Source of the DNA: Streptomyces caniscabiei
GTDB taxonomy: Bacteria; Actinomycetota; Actinomycetes; Streptomycetales; Streptomycetaceae
Assembly: GCF_014930365.1 (NCBI RefSeq)
Contig: NZ_JABXWI010000025.1
Span: 50,455-114,454 of the forward strand
Reading direction: 5' to 3'
DNA: 64,000 nucleotides
Every line of letters begins with the position of its first letter. The stretch's first letter is position 1. Under the pieces are notes generated by a model that saw only the letters and a list, made by a program, of their open reading frames with translations, did not search any database and was not told the DNA's origin. A program made the position numbers and the translations under genes. This document shows positions 15,631-24,113 of the stretch, piece by piece.

Positions 15631-18354
15631 GTGTCCGCTCCGTTCGAGCCCCGGCTGTGGGGCAAGGAACGCGGTCTTACCCACCCGTATCCGCTGGGCT
15701 GCCACGCCATCGACGCCGCCGTGATGGCGGCAGCCTTGTGGGACCGCTACCTCACCCCCCGCCAGCGCACGGTCATCGCCGACGGCTGGGGACTGACCGA
15801 GCCCGAGGCCCGCACCTTCGTCATCTGCCTTGCCGGCCTCCACGACCTCGGCAAGATCACTCCCGGCTTCCAGGGCTGCGTGCCGGGCGCCGGTCCGCTC
15901 ACCGGAGAACCCGGATACGAACCCGCACTCGCCAACATCAGCAGTCCGAGCCACCAGCGGGCTACCCACCTTGTCCTGCCGGAACTCCTGCACCGCCTGC
16001 ACCGTCTGCCGCTCAATGGCCGTCCCACCCGCGGTGCGGCCCACCAGATCGGCCAGCTCCTCGGCGGCCACCACGGCACCTACCCGATCGCCCTCTCCCA
16101 TCAGGGCAGCGAACTCACCTGCCCGCTCGCCGCCGCACCCGGCTTGGGGGAGAAGGCGTGGGACGAGCAGCGCGAACACCTCATGTACCTCATCCACGAC
16201 CTCTTCGGCACCCCCACCTGGCCCACCCGCCCGGCCACCGGCCCCGCCGCAGCGGTCACCACCGGCCTGGTGATCCTGGCCGACTGGCTCGTCTCCCAAC
16301 TGCCCTGGATCCGCGCCCGCCAGCGCCGCTGGGACCGCGACCGCACCCACGACTGGCACGCCCACGCACGACGCGCCCGCCGCGCCGCTCCCAAGACACT
16401 GCGCGAAGCCCAACTCGTCCCACCCACCTGGCGACGCACCCGCAGCTTTCGCAACCTCTTCCCCCACCTGCGCGGCAAGACCCCGCACCCCCTTCAGACC
16501 AGCCTCGCCCAGTCCCTCCCAGCCCTGGCGAAGAACGGCCCCGGACTACTGCTGATCACCGCTCCGCCCGGCGAGGGCAAAACCGAATGTGCCCTGTTCG
16601 CCGAACGCGTCATGGGGCCGTCTGCCGGCACCAAGGGCCTGGCTTTCCTGCTGCCGACCATGGCCACCACCGACGCCATGTGGGCCCGCGTCCGCGCGTA
16701 CACCCGCGCCAACTGCCGTACTCCGCCTCCCATCACGCTGCTGCACGCGATGGCCTGGCTGGACGCCGACTACACCCCTGACCAGCTCGTCACCGCGACC
16801 AGCAGCCCGGACATCGTGGCCGAATGGCTGCGCGGCCGCCACCGCGGCTTCCTCGCCGGCATCGCCGTCGGCACCTGGGACCAGGCCGCCCTCGCCGTCC
16901 TCCCGCACCGGTTCATGGCCCTGCGCTGGCTCGGCCTGTCCGGAAAGACCGTCATCATCGACGAGGTCCACGCCTACGACGCCCACGGCCACGCGCTGAC
17001 CCTGCGCCTGCTCGAATGGCTCGGCGCACTCGGCGTCCCCGTCGTCCTGCTGTCCGCCACCGTCACCGGCGACACCGCCGCAGCCCTCATCCACGCCTAC
17101 CGCCGCGGCGCCGGACACCACGACACCCCACCGATCAACCCCAGCTACCCCGGCTGGACCCACACCGACCACACCACCGGAACCATCACCACCTCACCCA
17201 CCCTCGGCTCCAACCGAGCCCACCCGCTCACCATCGACACCATCACCTGCACCCACACCCACAACCCGGACCGCGCACGAGGCCGCGCCCGCGCCGTCCT
17301 CAACCTCCTCGCCCCCCTCGAACAGGCCCACAAGGGCTGCGCGTTGATCATCTGCAACACCGTCGCCGACGCCCAAGCCACCCGCGACCTCCTCGACACC
17401 ACCTGGGCAACCAGCACCGACCGGCCCCTCGTACGGATCCTCCACGCCCGGATGCCCGCCCGGCAGCGCACCGCAATCACCCGCCGCCTCCAACGATGGA
17501 CCGGCCCCAACGGCAAACGCCCCAACCGGCCATTCGTCGTGATCACCACGCAGGTCGCCGAACAGTCACTCGACGTCGATTTCGACCTCGTCATCAGCGA
17601 CCTCGCCCCACTCGCCCTCCTCCTCCAGCGAGCCGGCCGCGGCCACCGCCACCCCCGCACCGACCGCCCCACCTGGGCGAACACACCCCGCCTGGCCGTC
17701 CTCATCCCCTCCGGCCAACTCCCCCCGCCTGCCTGGGGAGACGTCTACCCGGCCTCCCTCCTACGCCGCACCCGCGACCTCCTCACCACCCTCGACGGCG
17801 AACCGGTCAACGTCCCCCAAGACGTCCAACGCCTCGTCGACCAGGTCTACGGACCCGAGTTCGCGGGCGCCGACGACACCGCCCGCCTCGCCGACGACAC
17901 CCAACGCGCCGCCACAGCTCACCTCACCGCCATCCCCGCCCCGGCAGCCGTCCGCGACCTGCACCCCCTCACCAACACCGATGAACACCCCGACCAGATC
18001 ACCACCCGCCTCGGAGCCGACAGCATCCGTATCCTGCCCACCTACCTCACGCCCGACGGCAACCACTGGCTCCACCCCACCCACCACACCCCCCGAACCG
18101 CCCTGCCACAGCACATCGACCCCAACGACCGCCACACCATCAGAGAACTGATGCAGACCACCATCCCCGTCAACCGCCAATGGCTCACCGGCCGTGGCCC
18201 CGCCACTCACACCCCCGACAACTGGTCCCACATTCCCGGCCTACGCGACCTCATCCTGCTCCCCCACCCGGTCACACGCACCGCCATCAACCCCTACCGG
18301 GCAGCAGGAAGAGCCATCAGCCTCGACCCACAGAACGGCCTCGTACGCCAGTAA
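15631..18354 (+). CDS. cas3: Type I-E helicase-nuclease Cas3
   Basis: A 907-residue effector nuclease-helicase. The HD nuclease domain occupies the N-terminus (CHAIDAAV, then GLHDLGKITPGFQ with His71-Asp72, GGHHGTYP). The superfamily 2 helicase has Walker A PPGEGKTE near residue 311, the DEVH box (IIDEVHAYDAH, ~444), VVLLSATVTG (motif III) and QRAGRGHRH (motif VI, ~665). It unwinds and degrades target DNA after Cascade binding. The GTG at 15631 follows AAAGGA. Its position after Cascade, behind a hairpin, differs from the cas3-first order of E. coli. All catalytic motifs I could check are intact. Confidence 0.94.
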   Translation: MSAPFEPRLWGKERGLTHPYPLGCHAIDAAVMAAALWDRYLTPRQRTVIADGWGLTEPEARTFVICLAGLHDLGKITPGFQGCVPGAGPLTGEPGYEPALANISSPSHQRATHLVLPELLHRLHRLPLNGRPTRGAAHQIGQLLGGHHGTYPIALSHQGSELTCPLAAAPGLGEKAWDEQREHLMYLIHDLFGTPTWPTRPATGPAAAVTTGLVILADWLVSQLPWIRARQRRWDRDRTHDWHAHARRARRAAPKTLREAQLVPPTWRRTRSFRNLFPHLRGKTPHPLQTSLAQSLPALAKNGPGLLLITAPPGEGKTECALFAERVMGPSAGTKGLAFLLPTMATTDAMWARVRAYTRANCRTPPPITLLHAMAWLDADYTPDQLVTATSSPDIVAEWLRGRHRGFLAGIAVGTWDQAALAVLPHRFMALRWLGLSGKTVIIDEVHAYDAHGHALTLRLLEWLGALGVPVVLLSATVTGDTAAALIHAYRRGAGHHDTPPINPSYPGWTHTDHTTGTITTSPTLGSNRAHPLTIDTITCTHTHNPDRARGRARAVLNLLAPLEQAHKGCALIICNTVADAQATRDLLDTTWATSTDRPLVRILHARMPARQRTAITRRLQRWTGPNGKRPNRPFVVITTQVAEQSLDVDFDLVISDLAPLALLLQRAGRGHRHPRTDRPTWANTPRLAVLIPSGQLPPPAWGDVYPASLLRRTRDLLTTLDGEPVNVPQDVQRLVDQVYGPEFAGADDTARLADDTQRAATAHLTAIPAPAAVRDLHPLTNTDEHPDQITTRLGADSIRILPTYLTPDGNHWLHPTHHTPRTALPQHIDPNDRHTIRELMQTTIPVNRQWLTGRGPATHTPDNWSHIPGLRDLILLPHPVTRTAINPYRAAGRAISLDPQNGLVRQ

Positions 18355-18432
18355 CCAGGCTGGTCCCCGGCCCTGAGCCACGCACCTTGATAACAAAATG
18401 GCAAAGCCGACTTGCCTGTGCAGGTCAATAAG
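18355..18432 (+). promoter_or_regulatory. Leader of CRISPR array 2
   Basis: Between the cas3 stop and the first repeat. It contains AAAATGGCAAAGC (18395-18407) and GCAGGTCAATAAGG (18420-18433), matching the array 1 leader read on the other strand. This shows that array 2 is transcribed rightward, away from the cas genes. cas3 read-through may also feed it. Confidence 0.65.
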
Positions 18433-21078
18433 GTCTGCTCCGCACTCGCAGAGGTCACCCGTACCACGCGTCGGCGCGCCAGTCGGGGGACGTGTCTGCT
18501 CCGCACCTGCAGAGGTCACCCGAAGTTGACCGCGTACGCCGAGGTCCCCAATGAGTCCGCTTCGTACTCGCGGAGGTCACCCGGACGCGAACGTTTTCAG
18601 CCTGGAGAACGGTGTGTCCACTCCGCACCCGCAGAAGTGACCCGCAGTTGCCCGGGCAGAAACTGTCAGCGTCGAGGTCTGCTCTGCACCCGGAGGGGTC
18701 ACCCAGTAGGCCGGTTTCCCTCATTGGTCCTGCAGGCAATTGCTCCGCACGCGTGGAGGTCGCCCGGTGATTTCCGTGCAGTGCTGCACGGCCAGTCTGC
18801 CCGCTCTGCGTCCGCAGAGGTGGCTCCGACCCGACGGGTCAGGCCGTCGGCATCAGTGGATCCGCTTCGTGTTGCGGAGGCTACTCTCAGCTTGTGGCTA
18901 CGGATGCCTCGGCTGCCAGCTTCGCATCCGCAGAGGTCACCTGGGCTTGATCCGCTTTGACGGACATGCTCTCGGGGCTGAACCCCTGATCTCGAATGTC
19001 CGTCAAAGCGGATCAAGCCCATCGATACACCACCTCAGCGGACGTGACCTTCGTTCGAACGACCATGAGGTGGCCGCAGTCTGCTTCGTAGCAGCGGAGG
19101 TTACCTGCGGACGTTGATCGTGGAAGACACATGGCACATGTCTGCTCCGCACGTGCGGAAGTCACCCGTTGAACGTGGGCTTCACGACCCCGAATTCGTC
19201 GTCTGCTCCGCACCCGCAGAGGTCACCCGGGGTTCGGCGCCTTCGCGCACGCCTTCCCCATGCTGCTCCGCAGCTGCGGAGGCCACCCTCCGCCGAACAG
19301 GCCGGACGACTTGGCGAGGTCGTCCGCTCCACACCCGAGGAGATCACCCGTCCTGCTCGCTCACGACCTGGTCGTCCGGGAGTCCGCTCCGCACTCGCGG
19401 AGGTCACCCGTGCAACAACGAGAAAGGCGACAGGCTGCCTACGTCCGCTCCGCACTCGCGGAGGTCACCCGGCGTACGAGCAGATACGCGAGCACATGAT
19501 CGCGTCCGCTCCGCACCCGCAGAGGTCACCCCTGGACGATCGCTGGGCTGATCATTAAGCACTGGTCTGCTCCGAGCCCGCGGAGGTCAACCGAAGCTGA
19601 CGGCCTACAGTGAGGTCCCCAACGAGTCTGCTCCGCAACGGCGAGGTCACCCGCACGACTTCTGGAAGATGGACGCCATGCGCCGATCTGCTCTACCCCC
19701 GCAGAGGCCACTCGATCGCCGCGACGTAGAGGATGTCGATCATCCAGTCTGCTCCGCACCTGCAGAGGTCACTCGGCCGCCAACGGCCGAGTCTGTGGCT
19801 CCAAGTGGTCTACTCTGCCCCCGCAGAGGTCACCCGTTCTCGCCCGTGTTTCGCCCTAGATCATCTGGTTTGCTCTGCACTAGCGAAAATCACCTGGGGT
19901 CCGGCGCCTTCGCGAACGCCCCCCCATGCCGGCTCCACACTCGCAGAGGTCACCCGTCATCGAGCCAGTGGAGAACGTACATGTCGTCGCCTGCTCCGCT
20001 CTGCGGAGGTCACCCAACCCAGAGGGCCCCGCCGTACCAACCGGGGCTGTTCGCTTCGCACTCGCAGAGGCCACTCGGAAGGCGAAGTCACGCTGCTGAG
20101 CTGGTCGTCGTCCGCTCTGCACCTGCGGAGGTTACTCGCGGGCCGTCTCGAAGTGGACTCCGCTGTTCGTGTTCGCTCCGCACCTGTGGAGGTGCCCACC
20201 ATGCCGGTTTCCGCACGTGGCTGCGTATGCTCCGAGCCGCGGAGGTAACTCGGGATCGGTGGGGTGAAGATCCCGAATCCAGAGGTCAGCTCCGCGTCCG
20301 CGGCGGTCACCCGTCGACCCCGTACTCCAGCATCTCGCTGTCGGCGTCAGCTCCACACGCGCGGAGGCCACCCGATGTACGCCTATTTCGCGAAGCACTT
20401 CATCAAGCCCGCTCCGCCTCTTGGTCGAGGTTCTCTGCGGACGCTGATAGTTGAGGCGGTGTGGCACAGGTGGGCTCCGCTCCCGCAGAGGTCACCCGCC
20501 GTCGACGAGGGAGGGCGGTTGGACGAGCTGGTCTGTTCCGCATCTGCAGAGGTCACCGTGCGGTGCCGGAACTGCCCTACTGGGCGCCGAAGTCTGCTCC
20601 GCCCCCGCAGAGGTCAACCGTACTTCGCCGACCCCACGCCGGACATCAAGGCGTCTGCTCAGCAGCAGAGGTCACCCGTTGGGCATTACTGCGAACACGG
20701 AAAAGGCAGGGGCTGCTCCACACCTGCAGGTACGCCACGCCGCCCAGCGCTTCTCGTTTGCTCCGCTCCCGCAGAGGTCGCCTGGCTTCCGCAACTATGT
20801 CGGTGTCGCGGGCGCTGTCTGCTCCGCGCCCGCGGAGGTCACCCGGCCCAGCCGGTCTGGTTGATGTCCCACCTGTAGTCCGCTCTGCGCCAGCGGAGGT
20901 CACCCGATGCCAGCTTCGAGACACACTCCGATCGCATCCTCCGCTCCGCGCTCGCGGAGGTCAACCGGCGATTTGACATCACGGTGGAAGGGCCTAGCGT
21001 CTGCTCCGCACGCGGAGGTCACGCGCGATCCCGGCCGCCGTCGGCGCCGTACTTGATGAGTCTGCTCGGCAAGTAGAG
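18433..21078 (+). CRISPR. Type I-E CRISPR array 2 (~44 diverged repeats, transcribed rightward)
   Basis: About 44 repeats of 25-28 bp recur at a 60-61 bp period. The commonest inner sequence is GCTCCGCACCCGCAGAGG followed by TCACCC; examples start at 18433, 18494, 18555, 19140, 19201, 19382, 19443, 20531, 20817 and 20878. Few repeats are identical (19382 and 19443 are); most carry one to eight changes, often in the hairpin stem. Spacers are about 32-33 bp and usually begin with G. The last units (20999 and ~21060) are truncated. One spacer slot (18943-19020) is replaced by a palindrome. The same repeat architecture and leader as array 1 identify one system. Confidence 0.93.
18943..19020. repeat. 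78-bp perfect palindrome inside CRISPR array 2
   Basis: The left arm at 18943-18967 (beginning GGGCTTGATCCGCTTTGACG) is the exact reverse complement of 18996-19020 over 25 bp, with a 28-base centre that can itself fold (GGGG CTGAA CCCC). It starts on the first base after a repeat (ending 18942) and stops just before the next degenerate repeat (19021-19049). It replaces a normal 33-bp spacer. It could be a MITE-like insertion or a spacer expanded by foldback duplication. Confidence 0.75.
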
Positions 21079-21131
21079 CCGCGCCAAATGGAGCAAATGC
21101 ACTGGTCATCAGCCTCTCTTGCGTGAGCGAT

Positions 21132-21259
21132 GCGTGAGCGGACGGTGCAGCACGAGCCGTCACGAGGTAGATCGCCCGGGAGCCTGAACGTGCTCTGACC
21201 TGGTGGTTCCGGATCTCGAAGCACCGTCCGGAATCACCCATCACGCCATGGCCAGGACT
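21132..21259. repeat. Right copy of ~128-bp imperfect direct repeat flanking the CRISPR-Cas island
   Basis: Matches 9703-9829 in the same orientation, starting GCGTGAGCGGACGGT and ending TGGCCAGGACT, with shared GAGCCGTCA, CTGACC, GGTTCCGGA and CGTCCGGAA blocks between. Its last bases run directly into a tRNA-Lys-like anticodon loop. The copy lies about 50 bp beyond the final degenerate CRISPR repeat. Confidence 0.6.
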
Positions 21260-21300
21260 TTTAATCCATTGGTTGTGGGTTCGAGTCCCACAGGGCCTAC
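21255..21300 (+). pseudogene. 3' half of a tRNA-Lys(TTT)-like gene; probable attachment-site remnant
   Basis: GGACTTTTAATCC reads as the anticodon stem-loop of tRNA-Lys (anticodon TTT). It is followed by a T-arm with perfect stem GTGGG/CCCAC around TTCGAGT and an acceptor-like AGGGCCTAC. No D-arm or matching 5' acceptor strand lies upstream, so this is a fragment. Integrative elements that insert at tRNA genes typically leave such 3' fragments, with identity starting at the anticodon loop. No integrase gene is present in the window, and the intact tRNA gene was not found here. Confidence 0.6.
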
Positions 21301-21840
21301 GGTTCGCGGGTGGGGGTTACCCCCTCTGACCTGCTACGCGGCGCTCGGGTCGGCTTCGGTCGGCTCGGGCGCCGCGGTGTTTTCGGGGTCGTGTGCGAGG
21401 TCTTCGCGGACTCGTAGGGGGAGAGGCCCCGTTGCCGAGAAGTGCGCTCCTCGGTCACCGCCCAAATGGAGCATGCGCCGAGCGGAGTGCGCCCCGGCGG
21501 CTCCCTTCAGGGTCCCGTCGTCGAGGCGGGGGGAACGGATCCGCGTACGGGGTCGACGCACTGGTGGAAGCGTTCTTTCGAGCGTGTGTGCCTGCGTGTG
21601 CCATCGATGGTGGAACTTTTGACCAACTCGTCGCTCGGCTGAATTTTCCGACGTCATGTGCAATTTGCATACAATCACACTCTCTTGGGCGGTCTTGTGC
21701 CGGCATACGGCTGTGCAGATAGCTAGGTGATGCGCCCGCTTCCGCCCCGGGCTTCGGATGAGCCCCGTGCACGCCACCAGCGCACTCGCTGCTCTGTGCG
21801 CCGGCAGGAAGCGGTCGCGAGACCGAGCAGAGGAGAGATC
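21301..21840. other. Intergenic region between the att-like site and the lasso cluster
   Basis: About 540 bp. A leftward frame at 21334-21471 has high third-position GC and ends in an acidic tail (EDLAHDPENTAAPEPTEADP). It may be the severed C-terminus of a lost gene, but it has no clear start. The last 150 bp is AT-richer (TTTTGACC, TTTGCATACAATC) and probably carries the promoter of the lasso operon. AGGAGAG at 21832-21838 is the ribosome binding site of the precursor gene. Confidence 0.4.
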
Positions 21841-21951
21841 ATGAAGAAGGCCTACGAAGCGCCGACGCTGGTCCGACTCGGGACCTTCCGCAAGAAGACC
21901 GGGCTCCTGCAGAGCTCCGGCAACGACCGTCTCATCCTGAGCAAGAACTGA
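21841..21951 (+). CDS. Lasso peptide precursor, citrulassin family
   Basis: A 36-residue precursor. The leader (residues 1-21) contains the RRE recognition pattern YEAPTLVRLGTF (Y5, P8, L10, G14, F16) and ends in Thr-Gly, placing the conserved Thr at -2. The predicted core is LLQSSGNDRLILSKN. Leu1 would bond to the side chain of Asp8 to form an 8-residue ring, leaving Arg9 and a 7-residue tail. Citrulassin A, from memory LLGLAGNDRLVLSKN, has the same plan, with Arg9 deiminated to citrulline by an enzyme encoded elsewhere in the genome. The ATG follows AGGAGAG. All four maturation/export genes follow in order. Confidence 0.93.
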   Translation: MKKAYEAPTLVRLGTFRKKTGLLQSSGNDRLILSKN

Positions 21952-21977
21952 CGGCCGACGGTCCCTGACCTGACGTC

Positions 21978-23816
21978 ATGACGCAACCGCACACAAGTGC
22001 GGGGACGGGTCCCGGCGACGCGGACTTCGCGGTCTTCACCGACCGTGCGGACGCGGCCGCCGTGGCCTGCTCCTTCGCCCGCCCCGGAACACGGACCCTG
22101 GCCCACGCCTCCGGCCGGCCCTGGCTGGTCGGCCGGTGGGCCGACGAGGAGATCGTCACCGCGCGCGCCGGCCACGCGGCACTGGCCGTCATCGGCTGCT
22201 GCCCGATCGACGCCACCGAACTGCGGCGCCACGCGGCACGGTTGCGCGATCCCGCCGAGGTCGGCGCACTGGCCCGGTCCCTCCCCGGAAGCTTCCACCT
22301 CGTCGCCGCTCTCGACGGCCGACTCAGGGTGCAGGGCACCGCGTCCGGGCTCCGGCTCGTCTTCCACGCCCAGGTGAACGGCGTGCGGGTGGCCGCCACC
22401 CGCGCCGACCTGCTCGCCCACGCGCTCGACGCGGAGCCCGACGCGGAGCAGTTGGCGGTCCGGCTGCTGTGGCCGGTTCCCTACCCGCTGTTCGAGACGT
22501 CCCTCTGGCGCGAGGTCACCGCCGTCCCACCGCAGGACGCGCTGCTCATCGGGGCGGACGGGCACAGTGCCCGCCACGCGCGCTGGTGGACGCCACCGGA
22601 GCCGGTCCGCCCGCTCGCCGACGGTGCCCCGTCGGTCCGGGAGGTCCTCACCGCCGCCGTCGACGCCCGTACCAGCCGAGGCGGCGTGGTCAGCTGCGAC
22701 CTGTCCGGCGGACTGGACTCCACGTCCGTCTGCTTCCTGGCCGACCGCTCGGCCGCCCGCGTGGTGGCCAGCACCTGGCCGGGGCGCGATCCGGCCGACA
22801 CCGACCTGCACTGGGCCGAGCAGGCGATGAGGCATCTGCCGGACGTGGAGCACGTGGTGTGGGACGCCGACGCCTCGCCGCTGGTGTACGACGAACTGCT
22901 CTCCATCGACGACCTGCTGGACGAACCCACCATCGGCGTCATGGACCGCTCCCGGGTCCTGCACCATCTGCCGGGCCTCGCCGAGCGGGGCAGCAGGCTC
23001 CATCTCACCGGCATCGGCGGCGACCACGTGGCCTGGTGCTCCGAGGCGTACTACCACCGACTGGCGCGCACCCGGCCGCTGTTCGCGCTGCGACAGCTAC
23101 GCGGCTTCCGGGCCCTGTGGCAGTGGCCGCTCCGCGACACGCTCGGCGCCCTGGCCGACTCCCGCCCCTACGGCACATGGCTGGCCGACGCGGCAGGGCG
23201 CCTGCGTGACCCGGTCCCCGCCACCGTCACCACGAGCCTCGGCTGGGGAATGCCCCCACGCCTGTTCGACTGGGTCACCCCCGACGCCGAACGGGCCGCG
23301 CGCAGGGCGCTGCGCGAGGCGGCCACGACCGCCACACCGCTGCACCCGGACCGCGGGCTGCACGCCGACCTGGAGCAGATCCGCTCCTGCACCCGCATCA
23401 TCCGCCAGTGGGACCGCATGGCCGCGAGAGCCGGGCTGCCGATGGCCTCGCCGTTCCTCGACGACCGCGTCATCGAGGCGTGCCTTGCCGTACGACCGAG
23501 CGAACGCGTGTCGCCCTGGCGGTACAAGCCGCTGCTCACCGCCGCCATGCGAGACGTCGTGCCCGAGGCGTGCCTGCGACGTACCAACAAGGCCGCCGCC
23601 TCCATGGACGCCGCCGAAGGGCTGCGCCGGCACCGCGCCGACCTGATGGCGCTGTGGGAGGACTCCCGGCTGGAGCGGCTCGGCCTGGTCGACGGGAACG
23701 CGCTGCGCCGGCTCGCCGAGCGCCCCTCCACCCCCGGGCTGCGCGACGCCATCCTCTACTCGACCATCGCCACCGAGGTCTGGCTGCGCGGCCTGACCCG
23801 CGCTCGTACCCCCTGA
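21978..23816 (+). CDS. Lasso cyclase, asparagine-synthetase-like (LasC / C protein)
   Basis: A 612-residue ATP-dependent macrolactam synthetase. The ATP-pyrophosphatase P-loop is intact (CDLSGGLDSTSVCF, S243 onward). The N-terminal glutaminase-like half lacks the Cys2 nucleophile, as in lasso cyclases. In this family the enzyme adenylates the ring acid (here Asp8 of the core) and drives attack by the new N-terminus. The ATG at 21978 lies 26 bp after the precursor stop. It is followed by the RRE, protease and transporter genes, the standard actinobacterial A-C-B1-B2-D order. Confidence 0.92.
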   Translation: MTQPHTSAGTGPGDADFAVFTDRADAAAVACSFARPGTRTLAHASGRPWLVGRWADEEIVTARAGHAALAVIGCCPIDATELRRHAARLRDPAEVGALARSLPGSFHLVAALDGRLRVQGTASGLRLVFHAQVNGVRVAATRADLLAHALDAEPDAEQLAVRLLWPVPYPLFETSLWREVTAVPPQDALLIGADGHSARHARWWTPPEPVRPLADGAPSVREVLTAAVDARTSRGGVVSCDLSGGLDSTSVCFLADRSAARVVASTWPGRDPADTDLHWAEQAMRHLPDVEHVVWDADASPLVYDELLSIDDLLDEPTIGVMDRSRVLHHLPGLAERGSRLHLTGIGGDHVAWCSEAYYHRLARTRPLFALRQLRGFRALWQWPLRDTLGALADSRPYGTWLADAAGRLRDPVPATVTTSLGWGMPPRLFDWVTPDAERAARRALREAATTATPLHPDRGLHADLEQIRSCTRIIRQWDRMAARAGLPMASPFLDDRVIEACLAVRPSERVSPWRYKPLLTAAMRDVVPEACLRRTNKAAASMDAAEGLRRHRADLMALWEDSRLERLGLVDGNALRRLAERPSTPGLRDAILYSTIATEVWLRGLTRARTP

Positions 23817-23858
23817 GAACGCCCCCTGAGAACGCCACCGGAGAAAGGCAGTCGCACC

Positions 23859-24113
23859 ATGGCTTTGCGGTTCGGTCCTGATGTCTCCACCGCGGAGACC
23901 GAGTACGGCACCGTCCTGCTGGACGAGCGCGGAGGCGCCTACTGGGAGCTCAACCCCACCGCCACGCTGGTGGTCAGGACACTCCTCGACGGCGGGGACG
24001 AGGCCGCGGCGGCCGACGCGCTGGTCGCGGAGTTCGACATCGACCGAGCCCGGGCGGAGCACGACGTCACGGCGCTCGTACGGGAACTGCGGGAATCGGG
24101 GCTGGCCCGATGA
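23859..24113 (+). CDS. Lasso RiPP recognition element, PqqD-like (LasB1/E protein)
   Basis: An 84-residue winged-helix protein. GTVLLDERGGAYWELNPTATLVVRTLLDGG is the PqqD/RRE signature, followed by the DALVAEFDIDRARAEHDVTALVRELRESGL helix. It binds the leader (YxxP motif) and presents it to the protease. The ATG follows GGAGAAAGG; its stop overlaps the protease start (ATGA). Confidence 0.92.
   Translation: MALRFGPDVSTAETEYGTVLLDERGGAYWELNPTATLVVRTLLDGGDEAAAADALVAEFDIDRARAEHDVTALVRELRESGLAR

Noticed and set aside
18943..19020. Ordinary rho-independent terminator
   Set aside because: The 25-bp arms with a 28-base centre exactly filling a spacer slot, and no gene end nearby, fit an inserted palindrome better than a terminator, although it might still block transcription.
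18412..20976. Long open frames across CRISPR array 2 (up to 261 residues)
   Set aside because: The periodic SAPAEVTR and RGGHP translations come from the CRISPR repeats.
21255..21300. Functional tRNA-Lys gene
   Set aside because: Only the anticodon loop onward is tRNA-like; the upstream sequence matches the island-flanking repeat and cannot form a D-arm or acceptor stem.
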